DNA of 64,000 nt from Methanolobus psychrophilus R15 (GCA_000306725.1 CP003083.1:2716042-2780041), one strand, 5' to 3'. Numbered from the stretch's first letter, positions 1-9,546 are shown. Notes: generated from the letters alone by a model not told the origin. Numbers and translations are program-made.

Positions 1-57
1 CTTGCAAGATACAGGAAATTTGTAAGTTCCGCAAGTAAAGGCGCTATAATAGAATGA
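1..57 (+). CDS. C-terminal end of an unidentified gene
   Basis: An open frame runs in from the left edge and gives 18 residues (ending KGAIIE) before a TGA at 55-57. A hairpin followed by T residues comes directly after it, as expected at the end of a gene. Too little is present to name the family. The frame itself is the only evidence, so the call is tentative. Confidence 0.4.
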   Translation, partial: LARYRKFVSSASKGAIIE

Positions 58-62
58 GCATG

Positions 63-88
63 AAGGGCAGAATGGCCCTTTTGTTCAT
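63..88 (+). terminator. Hairpin plus T-run after the left-edge gene
   Basis: AAGGGC (63-68) pairs with GCCCTT (75-80) across a six-base loop and is followed by TTTTGTT. The shape and position, just after the stop at 57, suit an intrinsic terminator for the gene entering from the left. Confidence 0.45.
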
Positions 89-189
89 CATCCTGTCACT
101 TTTTAAAGAACATTAAAACCCTTTTGTTTCTGCATCGTCTGCGACCGTGTGCAACAACTATTTTAAAGTATGTCGACAAAATCAGCTTT

Positions 190-363
190 ATGGAAAGAAC
201 AGGTTTATGTTCTATTTGCGGCAGGCCGTCTGGTATGCATACGTGCATGCTTTGCGGACGGCTTGTTTGCGCTAAATGTTATGACCGCTCCCGAAGCGTG
301 TGTGTGAGGTGCCTGATGATGCCAACATCCTCTCAGAGCTTCACAGAACAGACTCACTTCTGA
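190..363 (+). CDS. Small eight-cysteine zinc-finger protein
   Basis: A 57-residue protein. From the ATG at 190 it carries four CxxC-type pairs in the first 43 residues (CSIC, then CMLC, CAKC and CVRC). This fits a compact two-zinc B-box/HIT-like finger. The open frame extends upstream to 124, but the zinc-finger part begins right at Met190. An AT-rich TATA-like stretch (TTTTAAAGTA, near 160-170) lies about 25 nt before this ATG, which suggests a leaderless transcript. The gene converges on the 368-2026 gene with a 4-bp gap. Its function is unknown; a role in protein or nucleic-acid binding is only an inference from the fold. Confidence 0.65.
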   Translation: MERTGLCSICGRPSGMHTCMLCGRLVCAKCYDRSRSVCVRCLMMPTSSQSFTEQTHF

Positions 364-367
364 AAAC

Positions 368-2026
368 TCAAGGGCGTATGAGGTACTGGTTCCCGCTATC
401 TGCATTGATCCTCAATACTCCTGCTGAAACAAGTTCACTTATCTTTGCTTCGATCTCACCTTCGGAGAACTGCTTTGAGATCAGGCTTTTTATGATCTCT
501 TTTTTCACCTTTGCACCACGTGGCATGTACATTAGTATATTGCCCTCGAGCTTGCCAGGTTTCGCAGTGTTTTGTGCGGACTGCCTGGATTGCTGCTGCA
601 CTTGTGGCATCGCAGCAGGCTGAGTTTCCATGAACGGCAAAGACTGTACATTTTCCTGCACATCCAGTATGGGAGGTGCAATGAATGGGGGCATCTTCTC
701 GGTTTTAAGGGGCTCAGCTATCTCATGCAGCCTGAACAGAGGCTGTCTTAAGTCTCCATGGGGTGCTGTCTCGCTTTTGGTATCAAAGGATGGCATGGCT
801 GGTACTATCTGTCCCATATCCCCTGGCATTTTGAACTCCTGCATCACTATCTGAGTCCCCTGTTCTTCCATAGCTTGAGGTTTGAATTCCGGCATAACGA
901 GGGATGGTTCACTTACTGACTTTGTCTGTTGCTCGAAAACTGGCATTATCGGGGCTGGTTCGCTTACCGGGATAACCTGCTGGTTGAAAGCTGGGATTAC
1001 CGGAGCTGGCTCGCCTGCCGGAACGGAATGCTGATTGAAAGTTGGCACTATAGGTGCTGATTCGCTTACCGGAAGAGCATTCTGATTGAAAATGGGCATT
1101 GTTGGTTTTGGCTCACTTACCGGAATAAGATGTTGATTGAAAGCCGGCATTACTGGAACTTGTTCTCTTGTCGGAATAATATGTTGTTCGAAAGCTGGCG
1201 TTACCGGGACTGGCTCACTTATCGGAATAGCTTGCTGTTCAAAAGCCGGCATTACCGGAGCCGGCTTACTTATCGGAATAACTTGCTTTTCAAAAGTCGG
1301 CATAATAGGAGTTGTGTCGCTGGCAGGAGTAACTTGTTGCGTTAGCTCCGGCATCATTGGAATTGATCCGTTTGCATTAATGTCCTTTTGCTTGAATTCT
1401 GATATTATCGGGGGTACTTCAGGCTCTGTGTTTTCAAGTGGTGCCTGCGCAAAAGTATATTCTGGCTGATTTGAATCCGCGAAAACTTCCGGCTGGTCAA
1501 ATACAGGCTCCTCGGGAGGATTTTGTACGATATCATGGATCATCGCTCCATTAAATGCCTTCCCGGGTGTTGTTTCAGAAATCCGGAAGTGTATTTCCTT
1601 TTTCTCAAACTCTGGAATCTCTGCCGGGGCATCCGGTATAACAGTGCACGGCAGGGCAATGCTTTTCTCGCTTATGGGAATTATTATTGGCTCAATATCG
1701 TCACCAATGTTGCTTGCAAGGGGCCTGTCTTTGTATGAGATTAATGAACCCGATGGCAGAATGTCTGAAGATGGTTCAGAATCCGGGCTAAGGGTGATTT
1801 TTCCTGTCAGGTGTTTCTCAAATTCAGTAAGTTTTAAGAATATCTCATCTACGTTTTCCTTAAGAATTGTGAAATCATGCACCCATGGTTTATTGCTGGT
1901 CTCAGGTGTATCTTCAAGCGTTTCAAGCTCTCTTTCCACCAGTTTTCTGATGAACAGGCTTTTGTTCTCTATCCTGTCCAGCTTTTTGAAAAGCTCATCA
2001 GACATACTAATAGTCAGGCGTTTCAT
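368..2026 (-). CDS. Ribbon-helix-helix protein with 17-residue tandem repeats and a C-terminal winged-helix-like domain
   Basis: A 552-residue protein with three parts. Residues 1-38 look like a CopG/MetJ-type ribbon-helix-helix: a short beta strand (KRLTISM), then two helices ending in an ERELE pattern. Residues about 223-390 are a proline/glutamine-rich array of exact 17-residue units built on P-[VI]-M-P-x-F-[EN]-Q followed by IPxSEP. Residues about 490-552 form a Lys-rich helical segment resembling a winged helix (KKEIIKSLIS, then SAGVLRI). The disordered linker would let the two DNA-binding ends reach separate sites. A perfect dyad lies 44 bp upstream of the ATG and may be an autoregulatory operator. 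I do not recognise a characterised homologue. DNA binding is inferred from the RHH pattern. Confidence 0.8.
   Translation of the reverse strand: MKRLTISMSDELFKKLDRIENKSLFIRKLVERELETLEDTPETSNKPWVHDFTILKENVDEIFLKLTEFEKHLTGKITLSPDSEPSSDILPSGSLISYKDRPLASNIGDDIEPIIIPISEKSIALPCTVIPDAPAEIPEFEKKEIHFRISETTPGKAFNGAMIHDIVQNPPEEPVFDQPEVFADSNQPEYTFAQAPLENTEPEVPPIISEFKQKDINANGSIPMMPELTQQVTPASDTTPIMPTFEKQVIPISKPAPVMPAFEQQAIPISEPVPVTPAFEQHIIPTREQVPVMPAFNQHLIPVSEPKPTMPIFNQNALPVSESAPIVPTFNQHSVPAGEPAPVIPAFNQQVIPVSEPAPIMPVFEQQTKSVSEPSLVMPEFKPQAMEEQGTQIVMQEFKMPGDMGQIVPAMPSFDTKSETAPHGDLRQPLFRLHEIAEPLKTEKMPPFIAPPILDVQENVQSLPFMETQPAAMPQVQQQSRQSAQNTAKPGKLEGNILMYMPRGAKVKKEIIKSLISKQFSEGEIEAKISELVSAGVLRINADSGNQYLIRP
851..1360 (-). 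repeat. 51-bp in-frame tandem repeat array
   Basis: Nine consecutive 17-codon units begin at residues 223, 240, 257, 274, 291, 308, 325, 342 and 359 of the RHH protein, with a degenerate tenth at 376. The period never slips. The units differ at the DNA level, mostly at variable positions 5, 7, 9-11 and 15-17 of the repeat, so this is an old, selected protein repeat rather than a fresh slippage product. Confidence 0.9.
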
Positions 2027-2069
2027 TGCAATCTCTCAGGGGTGTTACATGTATGTAGGATTATATTTG

Positions 2070-2087
2070 TGTATGAAATCTCATACA
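2070..2087 (-). promoter_or_regulatory. Perfect dyad upstream of the RHH gene (candidate operator)
   Basis: TGTATGA (2070-2076) and TCATACA (2081-2087) are perfect inverted repeats around AATC. The site lies 44 bp upstream of the start at 2026, in an AT-rich region suited to the promoter. RHH proteins typically bind short dyads of this size and often repress their own genes. The link is inference. Confidence 0.55.
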
Positions 2088-2239
2088 TATATACTTACTG
2101 GAAATATATTTAAGGAGAAGTGGATAAACGCCCTCTACAGAGAGATGCATACAAAAAAGAGATATGGTATAATGGATATAATTTGATATCCATAACACAA
2201 TATATATATGTATCTCATATTGTGAATAAACCTGACAAC

Positions 2240-3013
2240 TTACATGTTCTTCTTACACAGGGGGCAGGCTTTTCCCTTGGTCGTCTGGATAAAGGAATGC
2301 TTAGGAGCAATACACTTGCATAGCGGACAGATCTCATTGGTCTTGAATATCTTCTCAACGGCCTGCAGGTCTGCCTCGTAGATGTGTGTGTCCCAGCCGG
2401 TGGCTATAAGTGATTCTATTTCATACGGGAGATTTTGCTCTTTGAAGACTTTTTTAACCCCTTCCACAATTGCAGGTATGTTGGCAGGGAACCCTCCGAA
2501 TGCATCCCATGATCGATAGAGGATGAACAGTCTGGCCTGTTTTTCCTCAAGGAGCTCTATCTTGTAGGCTATCCAGCAGGGCTGGTCCTCAAATTTGGGG
2601 ATGTGGATCTCGTTTTCCCAAAGCACGCCCACATGCCTCCTGGAACCGGGGCGCAGGTTTGCGACATTGGCACTCAGGGTATTATAAGCCGTTTCCCCAT
2701 ACCTGAACAGTTGTTTTGCATAGCAGTAATCGAATTTCCTTTTGTCATCCTCGGGGAGCGAAATATACCATTCTGCATACTCTTCAGTCAATTCTTCTTT
2801 ATATTTCTTAATAAGGTTCTCGCCGAAAGGAACCGCCTGATTGACCTGGTTGTTGTTCACGTCTTCAATATATATGGTCGCATGAACCCTTTTTGTCGTT
2901 GTTTTGTAATCCGGCTTGTGTTCCTCACCTTTCTTATATATCTCATATATGAGTTGTGACCATGCAGAAGAAATGCTTTTTGCCTTTATCAGTACAGCTT
3001 CCATTTTCATCAT
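2240..3013 (-). CDS. thyA: Archaeal thymidylate synthase with C-terminal zinc-knuckle tail
   Basis: Predicted to methylate dUMP to dTMP. The ThyA core motifs are visible: the nucleophile motif QPCW (Cys146), the dUMP-binding signature RSWDAFGGFPANI (residues 167-179, with Asn178), and WDTHIY (residues 197-202) matching the canonical D-x-HIY motif. At 257 residues it is near the usual family length. Unusually, the C-terminus adds CPLCKC (229-234) and CPLC (250-253), a likely zinc-binding tail. In methanogens the C1 donor is expected to be methylene-tetrahydromethanopterin or -sarcinapterin rather than folate; this is from family knowledge, not shown here. A TATA-like element (TTATATTAA on this strand, near 3096-3104) lies upstream. 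The start could also be Met4. Confidence 0.82.
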   Translation of the reverse strand: MMKMEAVLIKAKSISSAWSQLIYEIYKKGEEHKPDYKTTTKRVHATIYIEDVNNNQVNQAVPFGENLIKKYKEELTEEYAEWYISLPEDDKRKFDYCYAKQLFRYGETAYNTLSANVANLRPGSRRHVGVLWENEIHIPKFEDQPCWIAYKIELLEEKQARLFILYRSWDAFGGFPANIPAIVEGVKKVFKEQNLPYEIESLIATGWDTHIYEADLQAVEKIFKTNEICPLCKCIAPKHSFIQTTKGKACPLCKKNM

Positions 3014-3155
3014 TCCCTGTAGGCAGGCTTGCCATGCAATACGGAACCGGAGGTCATTTTAAAAGTTGGTTCCCCTGTTGAAAAGGTTTTCCGGGTTAAT
3101 ATAATTATCATTATTTGCTTTTTTCATCGAGACATGAGAGATGTGGTCAATGCCA

Positions 3156-4031
3156 TTACAAGGGAGTAACATGTGCTTCTTTCTGTTTGACAGGTACTTC
3201 ATTCCTGCTCACAAGCGCACTGGCAAGCATAATGGCCTTCGTGTAGTGCCCCCCTACTCTGGAAGTGTCTACAAACACATACCTGTCCATGAGGACTGGC
3301 GCTCCCATGCCGTCCCCGCCCCCAAGGAAAACAAGTGTCCTGAAGATAAGGTTCCCGGAGATGCCGTCAGGTGCGAGGATGAAATTCGCTTCCTTTATAG
3401 CATCCTCGATAAGGATCGTATAGTGTTTTGCATTTATGCCTGCTTCCCTTATCCTGTTCACGATGAAGTCTCCTTCAGCAAGAGTCTGGTCAACGCGCGG
3501 GTCCCTCCCCAGATCCCCCATTCTTCCTCCTGAAAGCACGCCCACCAAAGGTTCGATTCCAAACCTGCGTATATGCTCAACTCCGAGGTGTATAAATGCT
3601 ATCTTATCTGCCAGGTCGTTCCCTTCATCAATGCCTACGGGTGCTATGAAGAATGGTTTCCCGTCGCTGGTCTTTAACAGTGCTATCCGATGAAGTTTAT
3701 TCTGGTTGAGCACCTTCTTGAGATGAACGAGTGTCCCTGAGGCTTTTGCAGTGCCTCTGACTGCAGCATCGACATATCCTGATCTTAAAAGGTCACCCAG
3801 CACTTTCTCCGGCTCGTTCGTGCCTACGATCTCAAGGTCCGTTCCAATTGCCTCTATCTCCTTCTTGTCCCCTGCAAGAACCACGTGGGCATAGCCTGCA
3901 TCATGGGCATCCTTTGCGCTTTTTAACATCTTTGGGGTCGGGCCTCTTACTCCTATAGCGACCCGCGCTTTATTCTGTAATGCTCTTTGCTCTATTATCT
4001 CAAGCAGGTCTTCAGTGTTTTTTGGTCCCAT
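3156..4031 (-). CDS. mtxX: Methanogenesis marker protein 4 (MtxX)
   Basis: The protein belongs to the MtxX/Mmp4 family of methanogens, which is related in fold to phosphate acetyl/butyryl transferases. Visible features include GVRGPTPKM near the N-terminus, [12 protein letters not shown] mid-protein and [21 protein letters not shown] near the C-terminus, consistent with a phosphotransacetylase-like core. The exact reaction is not established; the name comes from an early link to methyltransferase activation. The frame extends to a TTG at 4073, but the ATG at 4031 has a GGTAGGT ribosome-binding-like stretch 9 nt upstream and gives the usual N-terminus (MGPKNTED). It is divergent from rfcL, sharing the promoter region around 4032-4123. 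Confidence 0.85.
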   Translation of the reverse strand: MGPKNTEDLLEIIEQRALQNKARVAIGVRGPTPKMLKSAKDAHDAGYAHVVLAGDKKEIEAIGTDLEIVGTNEPEKVLGDLLRSGYVDAAVRGTAKASGTLVHLKKVLNQNKLHRIALLKTSDGKPFFIAPVGIDEGNDLADKIAFIHLGVEHIRRFGIEPLVGVLSGGRMGDLGRDPRVDQTLAEGDFIVNRIREAGINAKHYTILIEDAIKEANFILAPDGISGNLIFRTLVFLGGGDGMGAPVLMDRYVFVDTSRVGGHYTKAIMLASALVSRNEVPVKQKEAHVTPL

Positions 4032-4123
4032 GTCCAGATACCTACCATTAGTGATATCAATCAGAACAGACAAAGATGTGCAAACCTTAATTACTTTTCC
4101 TGGATATCGGGTAATGATCGTTT

Positions 4124-5617
4124 ATGACTATGCAGATGGAATGGGCAGAAAAATACCGGCCACGGACACTTGCTGATGTCGTGGGCCATAAGAAATCGAT
4201 AGGGGAACTGCGTAAATGGGGTGACAGCTGGGCTCATGGTGCGCCTGATGTGAAGGCTGTGATCCTTCATGGACAGGCAGGTATCGGTAAGACTTCTTCC
4301 GCCCACGCCATGGCAGCAGACTATGACTGGGAGGTCATCGAGCTCAACGCGAGCGACCAGAGAACTGCCAGTGTGATAGAGAAGGTTGCAGGTTCAGCCT
4401 CTCAGATGCGTACTCTCACCGGCATGTCCGGAAAGAGGCTCATTATCCTTGATGAGGCAGATAACCTTCACGGCACCAGTGACCGCGGAGGTGCACGTGC
4501 GATAATCGATGTGATTAAGAATACCAGCCAGCCGATCATACTGATAGCCAATGACATTTACGGGATATCTTCTTCTGTGCGTGCACTCTGCCTGGAGATC
4601 AAGTTCCCTGCAATACAGGCGCGTTCCATGATTCCTGCACTTAAGGAGATCGCCAGGAACGAAGGACTCATGTGCGGCATCGGAGCCTTGGAAAAGATTG
4701 CTGAGAATGCGGACGGGGATTTCAGGAGTGCTGTCAATGACCTGCAGGCTGCAGCCATAGGTCGCACAGAGGTCCATCTGGAGGATATATCCACCGCCGA
4801 ACGAGACAATAAGGAGTCGGTCTTCAAAGTGGTAGGGAAGATATTCAAGGGCAAAAGCGTCAAGGCTGCCCTGGAAGCCAGTTACAGCCTGGATGAAACC
4901 CCTGAGGATCTTATCCAGTGGATAGATGAGAACCTGCCTAACCAATATACGGGCAAGGATGAGCAGAAACTCACTCCTGACATTGTGCAGGCCTATGCTT
5001 ATCTCTCGCGGGCCGACAGGTTCCTTGGGCGCGTACGCAAAAGGCAGAACTATCGGCTGTGGCGCTATGCCAGTGTACTTATGACAGGTGGTACCGTTGT
5101 ATCAAAGTCACGCCTGAGAGGTGGTTTTGAGAAATATCAGTCTCCCTCTCTGTGGAGGAAGATGGGGCAGATCCGTTCCCGGCGTAACATGAGGGACAAT
5201 ATTGCTTCCAAGATAGGTGCGCATAGTCATGAGTCCATGCGTTACTCCCGCACCCAGCTCTCCCGTGTATATTCCCGTCTGCTGGAGGATAATGATTATG
5301 CACCGGCTGTGGTTGCAAAGCTTGATCTTGATCAGGATGAACTGGCTCATATCACGGGTAATAAGAAACTGACAAAGAGGTTGCAGGATATTTATGACCG
5401 TTCAAGGGAACTGCGTCCTGGGCCGGAATCAGCTCCTGCTTTTTTCACCCCTCCTGCTGAGAGGGTGAAAATTCTCAAAAAGGGACCGGATCAGACCAGC
5501 CTGGATTCCCTTGTAATTGCTGAAGCCGCTGTTCAGAATACTAATTCCGGCAGCGAGGGCAATTCCAGCAGGAAGTCTGTTCAAAGAAAGCCTCAAAAGA
5601 CGCTCTTTGATTTTTAG
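4124..5617 (+). CDS. rfcL: Replication factor C large subunit
   Basis: The clamp-loader large subunit, which with RfcS loads the PCNA sliding clamp at primer ends. The N-terminal [11 protein letters not shown] motif is diagnostic. Walker A ([10 protein letters not shown], near residue 50) and Walker B (LDEADN) mark the AAA+ ATPase, followed by the RFC collar helical region. The last seven residues, QKTLFDF, form a PCNA-interacting peptide placed exactly at the C-terminus, after a Lys/Ser-rich linker. Length (497 aa) is normal for archaeal RfcL. Met3 or Met5 are possible alternative starts. Confidence 0.96.
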   Translation: MTMQMEWAEKYRPRTLADVVGHKKSIGELRKWGDSWAHGAPDVKAVILHGQAGIGKTSSAHAMAADYDWEVIELNASDQRTASVIEKVAGSASQMRTLTGMSGKRLIILDEADNLHGTSDRGGARAIIDVIKNTSQPIILIANDIYGISSSVRALCLEIKFPAIQARSMIPALKEIARNEGLMCGIGALEKIAENADGDFRSAVNDLQAAAIGRTEVHLEDISTAERDNKESVFKVVGKIFKGKSVKAALEASYSLDETPEDLIQWIDENLPNQYTGKDEQKLTPDIVQAYAYLSRADRFLGRVRKRQNYRLWRYASVLMTGGTVVSKSRLRGGFEKYQSPSLWRKMGQIRSRRNMRDNIASKIGAHSHESMRYSRTQLSRVYSRLLEDNDYAPAVVAKLDLDQDELAHITGNKKLTKRLQDIYDRSRELRPGPESAPAFFTPPAERVKILKKGPDQTSLDSLVIAEAAVQNTNSGSEGNSSRKSVQRKPQKTLFDF

Positions 5618-6184
5618 GTCTTCCTTTTTTATTTTGTTTGCATGCTTATTGCATATAGTATTCAGTTTCTATTGTGGCTGTGTGTTTCTCAATAGTGCAC
5701 ATATATATATATATGGATGTACTTTCATGTATATCTTAAAAAGTATATATCTGTACAACTACTACTTATCGTCTATATTTTGCTGTATGCTTGTCGTATA
5801 GCTTTTCATCATCCTCTCACCATGTCGAAAGCAGACTGTGCAGACAAGAGAGTCTCAGCATTAAAATTGGCAGTCAGGAGTTTGTCAGTGCACAAGAATC
5901 TAAAGTGGAGTATGAGCGGGTCGGGGAGTGGGGGTTATTGTCAAAAAGAAGATAACCCGCTCATCTACTTCCTATATATGTTGTTTTATGTATTTATATT
6001 TAGTGGTGTTCATCATAATAATGATGATAATCACTTCTATTCCACTATTAGTCTCAGAGGTATAGAAGTTTTATGCTGCTCTCATGTTCTCCCGGTGAGC
6101 TCAAATTCAGCAGTTGGTCATATTGTTTCTAAAAATAAAGAAAACTTCTAAATATCATGTATCCCACTCCTATGTGGTGATCTA
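5618..6184. other. 567-bp intergenic region between rfcL and the RAM gene
   Basis: The only structure I can support is the G/C-rich hairpin at 5912-5964, described separately. The flanks are AT-rich, with a short (AT)n run at 5701-5714. A 144-codon open frame at 5717-6151 lacks a ribosome-binding site, runs through the hairpin, and reads as low-complexity translated AT-rich DNA, so I do not call it a gene. Confidence 0.6.
5912..5964 (-). ncRNA. Candidate hairpin small RNA, copy A (C-rich loop)
   Basis: ATGAGCGGGT (5912-5921) and ACCCGCTCAT (5955-5964) form a perfect 10-bp stem around a 33-nt loop. On the minus strand the loop ends TAACCCCCACTCCCC. The same stem core and the same loop segment recur at 34999-35058 with a different flank. 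A TATA-like AATATAAAT lies on the minus strand at about 5992-6000, about 30 nt before the stem. Conservation of the hairpin but not of the flanks suggests selection on RNA (or a protein-binding DNA hairpin). Orientation is inferred from the TATA positions and is less secure than the structure. Confidence 0.5.
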
Positions 6185-6418
6185 ATGGTAATCGGAGTCA
6201 CAATGGTAAATGTGCTGCCTGGGAAGGAGCGAATAGCCTATAACGAGCTTAGCAGGATTGAAGGTATTAAGGATATATATCACGTCTTTGGTGAATATGA
6301 TTTTGTGGTCATAATTGAAGTTGAGGATCTTGGCCACCTTAATTACATAGTGGACCTTATACGTGAGACCGGGGATGTCACTGCGACCCAGACCATCGTT
6401 GGTGCTGAGCTCAAGTGA
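6185..6418 (+). CDS. Stand-alone Lrp/AsnC ligand-binding (RAM) domain protein
   Basis: A 77-residue protein that matches only the C-terminal regulation-of-amino-acid-metabolism domain of Lrp/AsnC proteins. It has the alpha-beta pattern VNVLPGKE, then GIKDIYHVFGEYDFVVIIEVED, then a final helix ending TATQTIVG. No DNA-binding helix-turn-helix is present. Such single-domain proteins usually form decamers or partner with full-length Lrp proteins as effector sensors. Its nearest neighbour downstream is top6B, 136 bp away, so it is probably a separate unit. Ligand and partner are unknown. Confidence 0.88.
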   Translation: MVIGVTMVNVLPGKERIAYNELSRIEGIKDIYHVFGEYDFVVIIEVEDLGHLNYIVDLIRETGDVTATQTIVGAELK

Positions 6419-6554
6419 TCACTTGGGCTTTTAATTCTTTTATCTTGGTGTATGAAACTTTTTAAAAACATTTTGTATCATTTATATTTTCGACGTTATT
6501 TATTTATCATATTACTCTGATGTTCTTACCAACATCGAAAAGGAAGATACTTTC

Positions 6555-8423
6555 ATGGCAACCCTTATTGCAGAAGAACTTGCGAAGAACCAGAAATCTA
6601 TCAGTGTTGCAGAATTCTTTGAGAAGAACCGGCAGATACTTGGTTTCGATTCCGCACCTCGCAGCCTGATAACAACTGTCAAGGAGGCAGTAGACAATTC
6701 TCTGGATGCCTGTGAAGAATCCCAGATACTGCCTGATATACTGCTGCACATCGAACGCTCCGGGAAGGATAACGTTGTTGTCATTGTCGAGGACAATGGG
6801 CCCGGCATAGTAAAGGAGCAGATACCCAAGGTATTTGCAAAGCTCCTCTATGGTTCAAGGTTCCATGCGCTCAAGCAGAGCAGAGGGCAGCAGGGTATAG
6901 GCATCTCTGCCTCTGTCCTTTATGCGCAGCTCACATCCGGCCATCCTGCAAAGGTCATCTCCAAGATAGGGCCCGGTAAACCTGCCCACTACTGCGAGCT
7001 GATGATCAACACCAGCACAAATGAGCCTGAGATCCTCAGGGACGAGGTCGTGGACTGGGACCGTCCTCACGGCACCCGCATCGAGCTGGAGATGGAGGCG
7101 GCTTATGTTAAAGGCAGGAGGCAGTCTATCTATGAGTATCTTAAGTCCACTGCGATTGTCAATCCCCACGCAAGGATTACTCTTTTTGAGCCTGATGGTA
7201 ATGAAGTGGTTTTCGAGAGAGCTACTGATAAGATGCCTGTGCCCGCAAATGAGATCCTTCCTCATCCTCATGGCATCGAGCTCGGGACGCTGATGAAGAT
7301 GCTGCGCTATACTGAGAGGCAGAAATTATCTCCTTTCTTACGCTATTCGTTCTCAAAGATAGGTCACTTGACAGCAGAAGAGATATGCAAGGCTTCGGGG
7401 CTAGATCCGGATATGGATCCTCATGAGATGAGCCGTGACCAGTCAAGGAAACTTCTTGACGCGTTCGCAAAGGTGAAGATAATGGCGCCTCCTACGGACT
7501 GCCTTTCTCCTATAGGTGAGGATCTCATCTATAAAGGACTTGAGAAGGAGTTCAGTGTGGATTTCATCGCCACGACCACCCGTGCACCGGCCGTCTTTTC
7601 CGGCAATCCCTTTGTTGTCGAAGTAGGCATAGCATATGGCGGCGCTCTCCATAAGGACGACCGAATCGAGATAATGCGTTTTGCCAACAGGGTCCCGTTG
7701 TTGTACCAACAGGGCGGCTGTGTCGCCACGCATGCAATAGAATCCATCAAATGGAAACAGTACGGTCTGAACCAGCCTGGTGGGGCTCTCCCAAGCGGCC
7801 CGGTAGTCCTGCTTATCCACGTAGCATCCACCAACGTTCCCTTCACTTCCGAATCAAAGGATGCCATAGCCGATATTCCTGAGATCAAAGATGAGATCGA
7901 GCTCGCGGTAAAAGAAGTGTCAAGGAAACTCAGCAGGTATCTAAGCAAGCAGGATACCCTGAAAAAGCGCCGTGAAAAGGAGATCATAATCACCAAGGTG
8001 CTTCCTAAAATGGCACAGAAGCTTGCGCAGACCCTTAAAAGAGAAACTCCTGACATAGGTCCGGTCGTAGCAAAGGTGATGGGTAATCTTCTTGTTCACA
8101 GGGTAGTGGAAAGCGATGGCAACGGCGGTGTGAATGTTGCCATAAAGGTGAAGAACTTCTCAGCAAAGAAATATGATTTTAAGGTACATGACATGCTGCC
8201 TTTCAATATAGAAGGTCCCGTACCTCAACCTAAAGTGATTGCAATGGGTAATGATTACGATTATATATGGGATGTGAGCATCTCCGCAGGAGCTTCCAAG
8301 GTCATCCGGTATTCCGTGGCAACTCTCAGTGACAGTGAAGTATCCAAGCTACCCGTATTGATAGTTGAAGGGCTTGACGAGGAACTTGTGACCGGCTCCA
8401 AAGCCATAAGAGGGGTGAACTGA
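6555..8423 (+). CDS. top6B: DNA topoisomerase VI subunit B
   Basis: The ATPase subunit of the archaeal type IIB topoisomerase. The GHKL ATP-binding motifs are present: a helix with EAVDNSLDA (N box), EDNGPGI (G1 box), and [19 protein letters not shown] (G2 region). The transducer domain follows, with the conserved Lys in the segment near [11 protein letters not shown]. At 622 residues the length is typical for Methanosarcinales. A GGAAG ribosome-binding stretch precedes the ATG. The gene is directly abutted by top6A: TGA at 8421-8423 is followed immediately by ATG at 8424, indicating a two-gene operon for the A2B2 enzyme. Confidence 0.97.
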   Translation: MATLIAEELAKNQKSISVAEFFEKNRQILGFDSAPRSLITTVKEAVDNSLDACEESQILPDILLHIERSGKDNVVVIVEDNGPGIVKEQIPKVFAKLLYGSRFHALKQSRGQQGIGISASVLYAQLTSGHPAKVISKIGPGKPAHYCELMINTSTNEPEILRDEVVDWDRPHGTRIELEMEAAYVKGRRQSIYEYLKSTAIVNPHARITLFEPDGNEVVFERATDKMPVPANEILPHPHGIELGTLMKMLRYTERQKLSPFLRYSFSKIGHLTAEEICKASGLDPDMDPHEMSRDQSRKLLDAFAKVKIMAPPTDCLSPIGEDLIYKGLEKEFSVDFIATTTRAPAVFSGNPFVVEVGIAYGGALHKDDRIEIMRFANRVPLLYQQGGCVATHAIESIKWKQYGLNQPGGALPSGPVVLLIHVASTNVPFTSESKDAIADIPEIKDEIELAVKEVSRKLSRYLSKQDTLKKRREKEIIITKVLPKMAQKLAQTLKRETPDIGPVVAKVMGNLLVHRVVESDGNGGVNVAIKVKNFSAKKYDFKVHDMLPFNIEGPVPQPKVIAMGNDYDYIWDVSISAGASKVIRYSVATLSDSEVSKLPVLIVEGLDEELVTGSKAIRGVN

Positions 8424-9533
8424 ATGGCTGAAGAAATATCCTTGCAGAGAAAAGAACATGATGCTATAGCAAGTAACCGCCTTCTCGGGCTTGCCGAGGA
8501 ACTGTACAATCAGTTCCTGAGCGAGACCATTCCCAATGTTAACCTCCCGACACGTACAAAAAAGAACATCGAGTACAGTGATGAGAGTGATGTGTGGGTG
8601 TATGGGGACCGTGAGACCGAAAGAAGTGCCAAGACCGTAAAAGGGGCTTTCCAGCTTCTTAAGACCACGCATGTAGTGGATTTCCTTGTGAACAACCACC
8701 TGAACCAGAACCGCGGCTCAACATTAAGAGAATTGTACTACATCTCAGAGAACTGGGATATTGCCAAGTTCCGCGAGCAGCCCGAAAGCGACAGGCTTAT
8801 TGAGGACCTTGAGATAATATCCGGCCTGCAGAGGGAATACTTCCACATGCGTCCGGAAGAGGACGGTGCGACTATGTTCGGTCCGGTGCGCATACGCGAG
8901 GAAACAAAGCGTGGCAACAGGGTCATCCACTGTCAGGAAGACATAGGGGAAAGCGGCTACCAGATTCCGTTCAATGTTGAGAACATTGAGTTCCTTGATC
9001 ATGATGCTGATTTTATAATTGCCATTGAGACTGGTGGTATGTATGCAAGGCTCATTGAGAATGGTTTTGACGAGAAGTATAATGCTGTGCTTGTCCACCT
9101 GAAGGGCCAGCCGGCCAGGTCCACAAGGCGTATCATCAAAAGGATGAACGATGAACTAAAGCTGCCTGTGGTAGTATTCACTGATGGTGATCCCTGGTCG
9201 TACCGTATCTTCGCGTCCGTTGCCTATGGTGCTATCAAGAGTGCTCACCTGTCGGAGCACATGGCTACTCCAGGCGCGCAATTCATAGGGGTCCAGCCAT
9301 CAGATATCGTGGAATATGAGCTTTCAACTGACAAACTTACAGACAAGGACGTTGCTGCACTTCGAAGCGAGCTTACGGACCCGCGCTTTGAGACTGATTA
9401 CTGGAAAGAACAGATAAACCTGCAGCTCGAGATCAACAAGAAAGCTGAGCAGCAGGCTTTTGCAGGCAAAGGTCTGGATTTCGTGACAGATACCTACTTG
9501 CCGAACAGGCTCACAGAGCTTGGAATCATCTGA
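8424..9533 (+). CDS. top6A: DNA topoisomerase VI subunit A
   Basis: The DNA-cleaving subunit, homologous to Spo11. The catalytic tyrosine lies in the [11 protein letters not shown] motif (Tyr105/Tyr106) of the winged-helix CAP domain. The Toprim domain has an acidic [12 protein letters not shown] segment and the VVFTDGDPW (DxD-type) magnesium site near residue 250. At 369 residues it is full length. It starts on the base after the top6B stop, so translation is probably coupled. It relaxes and decatenates DNA with subunit B. It converges on the TPR gene. Confidence 0.97.
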   Translation: MAEEISLQRKEHDAIASNRLLGLAEELYNQFLSETIPNVNLPTRTKKNIEYSDESDVWVYGDRETERSAKTVKGAFQLLKTTHVVDFLVNNHLNQNRGSTLRELYYISENWDIAKFREQPESDRLIEDLEIISGLQREYFHMRPEEDGATMFGPVRIREETKRGNRVIHCQEDIGESGYQIPFNVENIEFLDHDADFIIAIETGGMYARLIENGFDEKYNAVLVHLKGQPARSTRRIIKRMNDELKLPVVVFTDGDPWSYRIFASVAYGAIKSAHLSEHMATPGAQFIGVQPSDIVEYELSTDKLTDKDVAALRSELTDPRFETDYWKEQINLQLEINKKAEQQAFAGKGLDFVTDTYLPNRLTELGII

Positions 9534-9546
9534 AGGGGTATTCTCC

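Noticed and set aside
1130-1469. Open frames on the plus strand opposite the 17-residue repeat
   Set aside because: They mirror the repeat on the other strand (repeated Tyr/Arg or Gly/Ile units) and have no independent start signal.
5701-5714. (AT)n run as an origin or regulatory repeat
   Set aside because: Seven short AT units only; such runs are common in AT-rich intergenic DNA.
5717-6151. 144-codon open frame after rfcL
   Set aside because: AT-rich low-complexity translation, no ribosome-binding site, and it runs through the hairpin.
6855-8056. Long open frames opposite top6B
   Set aside because: Antisense to a well-supported gene with all GHKL motifs; no independent evidence.
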